A stretch of 64,000 nt of DNA from contig NZ_JAMYJR010000003.1 of the NCBI RefSeq assembly GCF_024137025.1, forward strand, positions 434,001 to 498,000, written 5' to 3'. The stretch comes from Paractinoplanes aksuensis (GTDB taxonomy: Bacteria > Actinomycetota > Actinomycetes > Mycobacteriales > Micromonosporaceae). The notes beneath the pieces are model-generated. The model saw only the letters and a program-made list of their open reading frames with translations, ran no database searches and was not told where the DNA came from. The translations under genes were made by a program, and so were the position numbers. This document shows positions 53,684 through 62,228 of the stretch, piece after piece (within the stretch, counting starts at the first letter, position 1; every line of letters begins with the position of its first letter).

Positions 53684-53806
53684 GCCGGTCGGCGGTAGCG
53701 AGTCGAGCAGGGCCTGCTCGTCGGCCGGGGGCGGCGCGAAGGTCAGACCGTCCATGAAGTTGGTGAGCTCGTCGGGGTTCTGCGGTACGTCGTGGTCGTG
53801 ACTCAT
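53468..53806 (-). CDS. Ribbon-helix-helix antitoxin (BrnA-like position)
   Basis: 112 residues from ATG 53806 after GGGAGGAG. An acidic N-terminal half is followed by a ribbon-helix-helix: VMVVRSLRLPVELEQAVAAA, KTTWIRQAIEMALA. It overlaps the toxin gene by four bases (ATGA). It should bind the toxin and the promoter of the pair. Fully overlapped on the other strand by the CPBP read-through tail. Confidence 0.75.
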   Translation of the reverse strand: MSHDHDVPQNPDELTNFMDGLTFAPPPADEQALLDSLPPTGSPVMVVRSLRLPVELEQAVAAAAKAAAVPKTTWIRQAIEMALAVQAEDDQPISRAEALRALTMLRPARHVA

Positions 53807-54078
53807 CGTGACTCCTCCCACCGGCTGAATTCCTTCAGCTCGTCCTGCGTCATGTCGCGCGCGCCGATGACCTTCCAGGTGAAGCCGGTGGTCTGGTAGA
53901 CCGCGACGATCAGCGGACGACCGGCCACCGTACGGCTCCACACGGTGAGGACCGGGACGCCGGTGGCGCTGACGGCCTGGCGGGGCCACCGGCGCCGGGC
54001 GTCGAGCGCTTGCCAGACCTCGTAGGGCTCGATGCCGAGCAGGGCGGCCAGCGCCCAGTCCTCCCATTCGTACGGCAC
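53803..54078 (-). CDS. BrnT-like toxin
   Basis: 91 residues from GTG 54078. The ending GRPLIVAVYQTTGFTWKVIG with ARDMTQDELKEF matches the C-terminal strand-helix of BrnT-type RNase toxins (ISAR..T..E...). The N-terminal half is less typical (WEDWALAALLGIEPYEVWQAL). Toxin-first order and overlap with an RHH antitoxin match the brnTA layout. RNase activity is inferred. Confidence 0.6.
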   Translation of the reverse strand: MPYEWEDWALAALLGIEPYEVWQALDARRRWPRQAVSATGVPVLTVWSRTVAGRPLIVAVYQTTGFTWKVIGARDMTQDELKEFSRWEESR

Positions 54079-54090
54079 CGGTCCAGCGTA

Positions 54091-55851
54091 CTACGCGCGT
54101 GATACGAGGCGCTGCGCTCGATGGGCGGCCATCCGGACCGGGTCGTTGGCGAAACCGTAGCCCCGGTAGCCGCCGACCCGCTGGACGATCTCGAGGAAGA
54201 CCCGATTTCCCAGTACGGGCGTGAAGAGCTGCAGATAATGGCCGTGCTCGTCCTGGTCGTGCAGAGCGCCGAGCTTGCGTACGGTGTCGCGCAGCTCGGC
54301 CGGCAGGTCCGTGCGGGCGTCGAGGTCGTCGTAGTAGTTGCCCGGCACCGGCACGGTCTCGACCCCGGCCGCGGTGCGGGCCAGGTCGTCGGTGAGCAGG
54401 GTGAGGCTCTGCGGGTGGGGGACGGCGGGCGCCCAGTCGCCGCGGCGCAGCAGGGGGACGCTGAGGGCCAGCCGCACGCGGCGGTCGGCGTTGCGGACGG
54501 CCAGCGTGCGGACCAGGCCGAACGGGGCCGCGAACTCGCCCGCCTCGTCGTCGGTCAGGCCGAGCACGCTGCGATAGAACAGGGCCGCCTCGTCGTAGCG
54601 GTCGAACGGCTGGGCCAGCGACAGGTGGTCGATCGACAAGCCAGTTCCCCGCGTACGGTCCTCGCCGGTCGTCAGGAAGTCGCCCAGCCAGTGCTCGCCG
54701 CGGCAGAAGAAGATCTCGGTGCCGTCGGGCGCGGCCACGGCGGTCAGGTCGGCCTCGCTCTGCCGGCGGCGCCGGGGAAGGGGAGTGGCCAGCAGTTCGG
54801 CGGCCCGGGCGGCCGAGGCGGCGGGGTCGGTGCTCTCCAGGGCGAAGGCGCGGATGGCGGTGCGGCTGTCGCCCGAGTTGAGCAGGATGCGGGCGGTGCC
54901 CTGCTCCCACAACTGGACGGCCTTGGACCGGTGCTGGCCGGTATGCGCGAAGCCGAGCGCGCGCAGCACGGTCTCGAGCTGCGGGCCGGTCTCGGCGTCC
55001 ACCCCCAGCTCGGCGAACGCGATCCCGCTGAGCGCGGGGGCCGGGGTGAGCGCGTCGTTGAGGGCGATCAACGAGCGGCGGGCGTCGACGGCGGTGCGGT
55101 GGGGATCGGACTGGCGGAACACGTCGTTGAAGACCTCGAGCGAGAGCGGGCCGGAATAGCCGGCGTCGAGCACGGCCCGGGTGAAACCGGTGAGGTCGAG
55201 GCGGCCCTGAAGCGGGAAGAGGCGGTGGTGGCGGCTCCACTGCAGCACGTCCATGTCGAGGCGGGGGGCGTCGGCGAGCTGCAGGAAGAAGATGCGGTCG
55301 CCGGGCAGGTCGGCGATCTCGGCGTACTCGTCGGTGTGCGACAGGACGTGGAAGCTGTCGAGGCAGAGGCCGAGGGCGTGGTGGTCGGCGCGGCGCACGA
55401 TCTCCCACGAGTGCTCCCAGGTCGAGACGTGGCGGCCCCAGGCCAGCGCTTCGTAGGCGATTCGGATCCGGCGCTCGGCGGCCAGCTCGGCCAGGCGGCG
55501 CAGCTGGCCGGCGGCCAGGGCGTCGTCGTTGATCGTGTCGGAGGCGACGGAGGAGCAGATGAGGATGGTGTCGGCGCCGAGGCGGCCCATCAGGTCGAGC
55601 TTGGCTCGGAAGCGGCGCTCGACCGCGGCGAAGCGGTGCGGGGGAGCGCCTTCGGCGTCACGGAACGGCTGGTAGAGGTCGATGGTGAGCCCGAGGTCGG
55701 CCACTCGGCGGCGGATCTCTTCAGGCGAGCTGACCGAAGCGATGAGGTCGTTCTCGAAGATCTCGACCCCGTCGAACCCGGCCGCGGCGGCGGCCGCGAG
55801 CTTCTCTTCGAGCGTGCCGGAGAGGCAGACGGTGGCCACGCTCGTCCGCAT
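54091..55851 (-). CDS. qsuB: Fused 3-dehydroshikimate dehydratase and HPPD-like protein (QsuB type)
   Basis: 586 residues from ATG 55851, preceded by AAGGAGG. Residues 1-275 form an AP-endonuclease-2-type TIM barrel (GFDGVEIFENDLI, IAYEALAWGRHVSTWEHSWE, LGLCLDSFHVLS, GPLSLEVFNDVF) that converts 3-dehydroshikimate to protocatechuate. Residues about 290-586 form a vicinal-oxygen-chelate region like 4-hydroxyphenylpyruvate dioxygenase (SIDHLSLAQPFDRYDEAALF, HGHYLQLFTPVLGNRVFLEI, GGYRGYGFANDP), as in QsuB of Corynebacterium. It channels shikimate-pathway carbon into aromatic degradation or a catechol product; no other pathway gene is adjacent. Confidence 0.9.
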   Translation of the reverse strand: MRTSVATVCLSGTLEEKLAAAAAAGFDGVEIFENDLIASVSSPEEIRRRVADLGLTIDLYQPFRDAEGAPPHRFAAVERRFRAKLDLMGRLGADTILICSSVASDTINDDALAAGQLRRLAELAAERRIRIAYEALAWGRHVSTWEHSWEIVRRADHHALGLCLDSFHVLSHTDEYAEIADLPGDRIFFLQLADAPRLDMDVLQWSRHHRLFPLQGRLDLTGFTRAVLDAGYSGPLSLEVFNDVFRQSDPHRTAVDARRSLIALNDALTPAPALSGIAFAELGVDAETGPQLETVLRALGFAHTGQHRSKAVQLWEQGTARILLNSGDSRTAIRAFALESTDPAASAARAAELLATPLPRRRRQSEADLTAVAAPDGTEIFFCRGEHWLGDFLTTGEDRTRGTGLSIDHLSLAQPFDRYDEAALFYRSVLGLTDDEAGEFAAPFGLVRTLAVRNADRRVRLALSVPLLRRGDWAPAVPHPQSLTLLTDDLARTAAGVETVPVPGNYYDDLDARTDLPAELRDTVRKLGALHDQDEHGHYLQLFTPVLGNRVFLEIVQRVGGYRGYGFANDPVRMAAHRAQRLVSRA

Positions 55852-55959
55852 CGCGCCTCCTTGTGTACGAACCAGTACGTTCACTCTAGGGAGAGGTCGG
55901 GTAGGCGGCAAGATGGGAAGTAGACCAGGATCCTAGGATGGCTTAGCCGTGGTGCAGTG

Positions 55960-56047
55960 ACGGCGGTGCCCCTGGGCGCCCAGGGGCGATGTGCTGGCCG
56001 TGGGTGACACTGGCGGGAATGTGCGGCTGCACCGCTTCGACAGTTAG
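55960..56047 (+). pseudogene. WD40-repeat C-terminal remnant
   Basis: The codons before TAG 56045 read APRGDVLAVGDTGGNVRLHR plus three residues, which is the D strand to end of a terminal WD40 blade. No start or further blades remain. The segment contains a perfect 20-bp palindrome (55968-55987). Confidence 0.5.
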
Positions 56048-56055
56048 CGCGGGTG

Positions 56056-56083
56056 CCCCGAACTGCTTCGTTGGAGTTCGGGG
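56056..56083 (-). terminator. Hairpin after the GNAT gene
   Basis: CCCCGAACT pairs perfectly with AGTTCGGGG around a ten-base loop, seven bases beyond the stop of the leftward operon; no T-run. Confidence 0.6.
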
Positions 56084-56089
56084 GTGGGG

Positions 56090-56782
56090 TCAGGCGCGTT
56101 TGTAGAGGGCGAACGTGGTTCGCCGGCGTAGGTGGAAGCCGATGGATTCGTACAGGCGGATGGCGTTGGTGTTGGCGGCTGAGGTGTGCAGGAAAGGGAC
56201 CTCGCCGCGGTCGCGGATGCCCGCTGCCACGGCTCGGACCAGGCGGGTGGCGAGGCCCTGGCCGCGGTGAGCCGGGTCGGTGCAGACGGCGCTGATCTCG
56301 GTCCAGCCGGGTGGGTGCAGGCGTTCGCCGGCCATGGCGATGAGCTTGCCGTCCCGGCGTACGCCTAGGTAATTGCCCAGCTCGATCGTGCGGCGGCGGA
56401 ACGGGCCGGGCTGGGTGCGTTCGATCAGGTCCAGGATCTCGGGTACGTCGGGTGGGCCGAGCGGGTGGGCCTCGTCGAACGGTTCGGCCCGCAGGGACTC
56501 GTCGACGAACTGGACGCCGCCGACCTCACCTGCGATCACCCAGCCAGGGTGGTGGGGTGGGACCGGTCCGGCCACCGCCACCTCGGCGGCCGGACCGGTC
56601 AGTTCTGCGAGGTCGGACCACGCGTGGGGGTCCTGCGGGTCGTGCAGCGCGTGGAACGGGGCGACCTCGGTCTGGTAGCGGACGGCCTTTCCGTACGCCT
56701 CGGCGAACTTGGCGTGGGGGCCGCGCAGGGAGGCCCAGACCGCGTTGTCCAGCACCGCCTGCGAAGCCTCGACCGTAGTCAT
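56090..56782 (-). CDS. GNAT-family N-acetyltransferase
   Basis: 230 residues from ATG 56782, overlapping the previous stop (ATGA). The C-terminal GNAT core has ISAVCTDPAHRGQGLATRLV (acetyl-CoA-binding R-x-x-G-x-A), FLHTSAANTNAIRLYESIGF. Last gene of the operon with two flavin monooxygenases and an amino-acid-type importer. By analogy with Bacillus SnaA/YxeL it may acetylate an S-substituted cysteine before oxidative cleavage; this is inference from context. Confidence 0.88.
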   Translation of the reverse strand: MTTVEASQAVLDNAVWASLRGPHAKFAEAYGKAVRYQTEVAPFHALHDPQDPHAWSDLAELTGPAAEVAVAGPVPPHHPGWVIAGEVGGVQFVDESLRAEPFDEAHPLGPPDVPEILDLIERTQPGPFRRRTIELGNYLGVRRDGKLIAMAGERLHPPGWTEISAVCTDPAHRGQGLATRLVRAVAAGIRDRGEVPFLHTSAANTNAIRLYESIGFHLRRRTTFALYKRA

Positions 56783-58125
56783 CGCGGCCGTCCGGGCACG
56801 GCCAGGCCGAGGTGGTCGCGCAGGGTCGGGCCCTCGTAGTCGGTGCGGAAGACGCCGCGTTCCTGCAGCAGCGGGACGACCGTGTCGGCGAACTCGTCGA
56901 GGCCGCCGGGGGTCACGTGGGGGACGAGGATGAAGCCGTCGCTGGCATCCTGTTGCACCAGTTCGTTGAGGGCGTCGGCCACTGTTGTCGCCGAGCCGAT
57001 GAAGTTCTGGCGGCCGGTGACCTCGATGATCAGTTCGCGGATCGACAGTTTTTCGGCGGTGGCCCGGTCGCGCCACTCGTTGGCCACCTCGATGGGGTCG
57101 CGGTGCAGGCGGACGCTGGCCCGGCCGCGCGCGATGTGCTGGTCCGACACGTCGGGGTCGATGTCGGGCAGGGGGCCGTCGGGGTCGTACGCGGAGAGGT
57201 CGCGGTTCCACAGTTGCTCGAGGAACTTGATCGCGGTGGCGCCGCTGACCTGTTGCCGCCGGACGATGCGCGCTTTCTCCTGCGCGTCGGTGTCCGTGTC
57301 GCCGAGGACGAACGTCGCCGCGGGCAGTACGAGCAGTTCGTTGTGCTCGCGTCCGTACTTGGCGAGGCGGCCCTTGACGTCGGCGTAGAACTTCTGGCCG
57401 TCCTCGAGGGTGCCGTGGCGGCTGAAGATGGCGTCGGCGGTGGCCGCGGCGAACTCGCGGCCCGCGTCGGAGTCGCCGGCCTGCAGGATCACCGGGCGGC
57501 CCTGCGGGCTGCGGGGCACGTTGAAGCGTCCGGAGATGTCGAAGTGCTGGTCGGTGTGGCGGAACGCGCCGGCCCGCGGGTCGCGCAGGAAGACGCCGCT
57601 GTCCTGGTCGGCGGCGATCGCGTCGTCGGGCCACGAGTCGAACAGTTCCTTGGCCGTTTTCAGGAACTGGGTGGCCCGCGTGTAGCGGTCGCCCTCGGCC
57701 AGGAAGCCGCCGCGGCGGAAGTTCTCGCCGGTGAACGCGTCCCACGAGGTGACGACGTTCCAGGCGGCGCGCCCGTCGGAGAGGTGGTCGAGACTGGCGA
57801 ACTGCCGGGCCACCTCGTACGGCTCGTTGAAGGTGGAATTGATCGTGCCGGCCAGCCCGAGGCGGGTGGTGACGGCGGCCAGCGCGGCCAGCACGGTGAA
57901 CGTGTCGGGACGTCCGACCACGTCCAGGTCGTAGATCTGCCCGCCCTGTTCGCGCAGGCGCAGACCCTCGGCCAGGAAGAAGAAGTCGAACTTGGCCCGT
58001 TCGGCGGTCTGCGCGAGCTTGACGAACGAGTCGAACTCGATGTGGCTGCCGGCCGCGGGGTCGCTCCACACGGTGGTGTTGTTGACGCCCGGGAAGTGCG
58101 CGGCGAGGTGGATCTGCTTAGGCAA
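56779..58125 (-). CDS. NtaA/SnaA/DszA-type flavin-dependent monooxygenase (LLM family)
   Basis: 448 residues; TTG 58125 after GAAGGAG gives the usual NtaA start (KQIHLAAHFPGVNNTTVWSD). Family blocks: FDFFFLAEGLRLR, DTFTVLAALAAVTTRLGLAG, SDGRAAWNVVTSWD, RPVILQAGDSDAGREFAA. It uses FMNH2 from a separate reductase to oxygenate and cleave C-S or C-N bonds. It overlaps the preceding LLM gene by eight bases. Counterpart of YxeK/YtnJ in Bacillus cysteine-salvage operons. Confidence 0.9.
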   Translation of the reverse strand: MPKQIHLAAHFPGVNNTTVWSDPAAGSHIEFDSFVKLAQTAERAKFDFFFLAEGLRLREQGGQIYDLDVVGRPDTFTVLAALAAVTTRLGLAGTINSTFNEPYEVARQFASLDHLSDGRAAWNVVTSWDAFTGENFRRGGFLAEGDRYTRATQFLKTAKELFDSWPDDAIAADQDSGVFLRDPRAGAFRHTDQHFDISGRFNVPRSPQGRPVILQAGDSDAGREFAAATADAIFSRHGTLEDGQKFYADVKGRLAKYGREHNELLVLPAATFVLGDTDTDAQEKARIVRRQQVSGATAIKFLEQLWNRDLSAYDPDGPLPDIDPDVSDQHIARGRASVRLHRDPIEVANEWRDRATAEKLSIRELIIEVTGRQNFIGSATTVADALNELVQQDASDGFILVPHVTPGGLDEFADTVVPLLQERGVFRTDYEGPTLRDHLGLAVPGRPR

Positions 58126-59212
58126 CGCGGGCTCCTTCGGCGTAGCGGTTGGCCGGTCGCTCCAGACCGAGCAGGCCGCGCAGGGTGGATGCCTCGTACT
58201 CCGTACGGAAGACACCGCGCGCCTGGAGCTCGGGCACCAGGCCGCGGGTGATGCCGCGCAGGTCGGCCGGCAAGCGGCCGGGGCGCAGGCGGAAGCCGCT
58301 GAGCCCGGCCGCTTGCCACTCGAGCAGCAGGTCGGCCAGCTGGGCCGGCGTCCCGGAGAAGACCGTGGCGTCGGACGAGAACGGTTCGACCGTGAAACCG
58401 GGGGAGGTCGGCTCCAGGAACACCACCAGGTCGCCGAAGACGTGCTTCAGGTCGACCTGTCCGACGATCTGCCGGGCGTTGTCGGCGTCGGCCGGCGTCA
58501 CGTAGGCCACGTCGGCCGAGCGTGCGGCGAACTTGTAAGGGATTTCCGCGTGGCCGAGCGCGGTCACCACCGGCTGACCTTGAGGCGGCCGAGGGGTGAT
58601 CGAGGGGCCCTTTACCGTGAAGAAGCGGCCTTCGAAGTTGATGTAGTGGACCTTGTCGCGGTCGATGAAACGGCCGGTCGCCGCGTCGCGGATCTCGGCG
58701 TCGTCCTCCCAGCTGTCCCAGAGGCGCCGCACGGCTTCCACGTAGTCGGCGGCCTCGTCGAACAGGTCCTGGATCGCCGCGGGGGTCTCGATGTCGACGT
58801 CCCGGCGGCCGAAGTGCGCGGCCTCCTGCGGTCGGGCGGAGAGCTGGACCCGCCAGCCCGCGCGGCCCTTGCTCACGTAGTCGAGGGTGGCGATGGCCTT
58901 GGAGATGTGGAACGGCTCGGTGTGGGTGACGGTTGCCGTCGGCACCAGGCCGATGTGACGGGTGACGGGGGCGACCCGGGAGGCGATGAGTACGGCGTCC
59001 AAACGGCCCTGCACCTGGGCCGGGTCGTCCGTCTGCAGGCCCAGTGAGTCCTCGATGGTGACGAAGTCGAGTTTGCCGGCTTCGGCCTCGGCGACCAGGT
59101 CGATCCAGTAACGGGCGGTGAACAGGTCCTGCGGGCGGGCGTCGGGCTCGCGCCAGGCCGAGGGATGCCAGCCGGCCCCGTCCAGGGCGACCGCCAGATG
59201 AAGGTTCGGCAT
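58118..59212 (-). CDS. LLM-class flavin-dependent oxidoreductase
   Basis: 364 residues from ATG 59212, preceded by GGGAAG. Bacterial luciferase-like barrel: LDFVTIEDSLGL, HIGLVPTATVTHTEPFHISK, VSKGRAGWRVQLSARPQEAAHFG, PVVTALGHAEIPYKFAARSAD. A second monooxygenase of the same operon, more like the YtmO/CmoO branch than NtaA. Three bases separate it from the binding-lipoprotein stop. Confidence 0.88.
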   Translation of the reverse strand: MPNLHLAVALDGAGWHPSAWREPDARPQDLFTARYWIDLVAEAEAGKLDFVTIEDSLGLQTDDPAQVQGRLDAVLIASRVAPVTRHIGLVPTATVTHTEPFHISKAIATLDYVSKGRAGWRVQLSARPQEAAHFGRRDVDIETPAAIQDLFDEAADYVEAVRRLWDSWEDDAEIRDAATGRFIDRDKVHYINFEGRFFTVKGPSITPRPPQGQPVVTALGHAEIPYKFAARSADVAYVTPADADNARQIVGQVDLKHVFGDLVVFLEPTSPGFTVEPFSSDATVFSGTPAQLADLLLEWQAAGLSGFRLRPGRLPADLRGITRGLVPELQARGVFRTEYEASTLRGLLGLERPANRYAEGARVA

Positions 59213-59215
59213 GGG

Positions 59216-60199
59216 TTACTTCCCCTCGATGGGCAGGCCGGGCGGGTTGATCTCGGAGGTGTCGACCGTCTCGCCGGCCAGGTTCCAGCGGTCCAGGATC
59301 TTCTGGTAGTCGCCCGACTTGATCAGTTCGTTGACCGCCGCCGCGTACGCCTCGACCAGGCCGCTGCCCTTCTTGGTGGTCAGCGCGATCTTGCCCTGGA
59401 GCGTCGACCCGGCCCCGGAGTAGGTGCCGACGATCTCGGTCTCGCCCGCGGTGGCCACGTGGTAGGCCGAGGTCGGGTTGGGGCCGAGGTAGCCGTCGAT
59501 CGCCCCGGAGCCGAGAGCCAGGTAGGTCGCCTGGTTGGTCTGGTAGTACTTGATGTCGACCTTGGGCAGGCCCTGCTTGACGGCTTCCTCGCTCCACTCG
59601 ACGAGGATCTTCTCCTGGTTGGTGCCGGAGCCGACGGCGATCTTCTTGCCGGCGACGTCCTGGGGGCCGGTCACCTTCCAGCCGCTGCCCTTCTTGGCCT
59701 CGAAGGCGAGCTCGTCCTTGCGGTAGGTGGCGAAGTCGTACTTCTGCTTGCGTTCCTCGGTGACGGTGATGTTCGAGGCGCCGACGTCGTACTTGCCGCT
59801 GTCGAGGCCGATGAACAGGCTCTCCCAGCTCGTGTTCTGCAGGTCGGGCTCGAGGCCGAGGATGCCGGCCACGGCGACGGCGATGTCGGGCTCGCTGCCG
59901 ATGAGCGTCTTGTTGTCGGTGGCGGTGAAGGCCAGCGGGGCGAAGCCGGCCCCGGCCGCGCCGACGCCGATGACCAGCTTTCCCTTCGTACGTACGGCCT
60001 CGGGAACTTGACTGGCGATGGCGTCGACCTTGGCCGGCACGATGCGCTGCTGATCGGGGCCGTCGTTGATCTTGACGGTCTGGCCGGTGTTGCTGTCGAT
60101 CGCGGCGGCGGCCTTCGGGGTCTCGTCCGGTGCGGCGCAGGCGGCGAGCCCCAGACCGGCCAGCAGGGTGGCGGCGAACAGGACTGATCTCGTACGCAT
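59216..60199 (-). CDS. Polar amino acid-type ABC transporter substrate-binding lipoprotein (SBP_bac_3)
   Basis: 327 residues from ATG 60199 (AAGGA upstream). Lipobox LAAC near residue 21. The family 3 binding fold: GKLVIGVGAAGAGFAPLAFTATD, GSEPDIAVAVAGILGLEPDLQ, KYDVGASNITVTEERKQKYD, GSGTNQEKILVEWSE. Ligand likely an amino acid derivative; the monooxygenase/GNAT neighbours point to an S- or N-substituted amino acid. Confidence 0.93.
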   Translation of the reverse strand: MRTRSVLFAATLLAGLGLAACAAPDETPKAAAAIDSNTGQTVKINDGPDQQRIVPAKVDAIASQVPEAVRTKGKLVIGVGAAGAGFAPLAFTATDNKTLIGSEPDIAVAVAGILGLEPDLQNTSWESLFIGLDSGKYDVGASNITVTEERKQKYDFATYRKDELAFEAKKGSGWKVTGPQDVAGKKIAVGSGTNQEKILVEWSEEAVKQGLPKVDIKYYQTNQATYLALGSGAIDGYLGPNPTSAYHVATAGETEIVGTYSGAGSTLQGKIALTTKKGSGLVEAYAAAVNELIKSGDYQKILDRWNLAGETVDTSEINPPGLPIEGK

Positions 60200-60214
60200 A
60201 ATTTTCCTTCGCAT

Positions 60215-60945
<731 letters not shown>

Positions 60946-60949
<4 letters not shown>

Positions 60950-61833
60950 CGGACGTACCCCCGCGCGTAGTGCCGCTCGACGTAGTGCTGCAGGACCGAC
61001 AGGGCGGCGGTGAGGATCACGTACCAGACGGTCGCGACCAGCAGCAGTGGCACGACCCGGCCGTTGCGGCCGTAGATGACCTGGACCTGGTAGAACAGCT
61101 CGCCGATGGCCAGCACGTAGACGACCGAGGTGCTCTTGAGCAGGTTGACCAGTTCGTTGGCCGCGTTGGGCAGGATCGCCCGCATGGCCTGGGGGAGCAG
61201 GATGCGGCGGAACTGGCGCAGGCGCGGGATGCCCAGGGCGGCGGCCGCCTCGAGCTGGCGGGAGTCGACCGACAGGATGCCGGCCCGGACGATCTCGGCG
61301 GCATAGGCGGCCTCGTGCAGGGCCAGGCCGAGCAGGGCCGCGCCGAACGCGCTGACCAGGGTGGAAGTCTCGAAGCTGAAGAAGCCGGGCCCGAACGGGA
61401 CGCCGATCTGCAGACGGTCGTACAAATAGCCGAGGTTGGCCCAGAACAGCAGCTGGACCAGCAGCGGAACCGATCGGAAGACCCAGATGAAACCCCAACT
61501 GACCGATTTCAGTACGGGGTTCTTGGAGAGCCGCATGGGGGCCAGGACGACGCCGCCGGCGAAGCCGAGGATCGCCCCGGCGAAGGTGAGCTGCAACGTG
61601 ACGAGCAGCGCGTCCATCACGGATTTCTCGAAGAAGTAGCCGAAGAACGTGCCCCAGTCCCAGCCCGGGTTGGTGATCAGGCCGTGCAGGAACTGGGCGA
61701 CGACGACGAGGACGGCGGCCGCGGCGACCCAGCGCCACGGGTGCCGGGCCGGCACGACGACGAGGTCGTCCGGTGGCGGGGGTTCGTCGCTCGGACGGCC
61801 GGTCGCCGCGCGAGCCGAGGACAGAAGACTCAC
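60946..61833 (-). CDS. Polar amino acid-type ABC transporter permease
   Basis: 295 residues from GTG 61833 after GGAAGGA. A cytosolic N-terminal tail rich in Pro is followed by five or six membrane segments and the EAA-type loop RQLEAAAALGIPRLRQFRRI with the family ending LPQAMRAILPNAANELVNLL. First gene of the six-gene leftward operon; it probably functions as a homodimer. Confidence 0.94.
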
Positions 61834-61897
61834 GAGGGTCCTTCCGGCGAGGGCTGTTGCGAAGACGCTAAATCGGCGACTGCAAAACCCTCAAGTC

Positions 61898-62141
61898 CTA
61901 TCGGGTGTATATGTTTAACGAACTTGTCAACGAGTCCCGGGCGAGGTCGCGGGCGGCCACCGCGATGGCGGCGGCCAGCAGGGCGGCCCAGATGCCCAGG
62001 CCGTACGAGACGTGGCTCACCGGCCCCCAGCGAGACTCGCAGTGCTGGTACGGCCGGGTTGAGGCTGGACTGGTCGAGCAGCGTGGTGAACGTGGCGGCG
62101 AGACAGAGGGCAAGGGTGACCGCGGGTCGTTTCATGCTCAC
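61898..62141 (-). pseudogene. MFS (EmrB/QacA-type) exporter remnant, internal deletion
   Basis: GTG 62141/ATG 62135 starts a typical MFS N-terminus (RPAVTLALCLAATFTTLLDQ, SSLNPAVPALR). After about 40 residues the frame changes and the tail of a final membrane helix appears (VSYGLGIWAALLAAAIAVAA) before a stop at 61898. More than 400 residues of the transporter are missing. It occupies most of the divergent promoter region 61834-62228. Confidence 0.7.
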
Positions 62142-62179
62142 CGCTATCTGGGACGAAGACCGTTGACCCCTTGCTTATA

Positions 62180-62198
62180 TCCTAGTTCGGCTATAGGA
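62180..62198. promoter_or_regulatory. Candidate operator before the peptide/nickel-type binding protein gene
   Basis: TCCTA and TAGGA form a dyad with nine bases between (GTTCGGCTA), 30 bases before the ATG. A related half-site, TCCTATCGGG, lies at 61896 in front of the divergent amino-acid importer operon. Confidence 0.3.
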
Positions 62199-62228
62199 AA
62201 AAGGGAGCCCGTTCCCCTGGAGGTGGAG

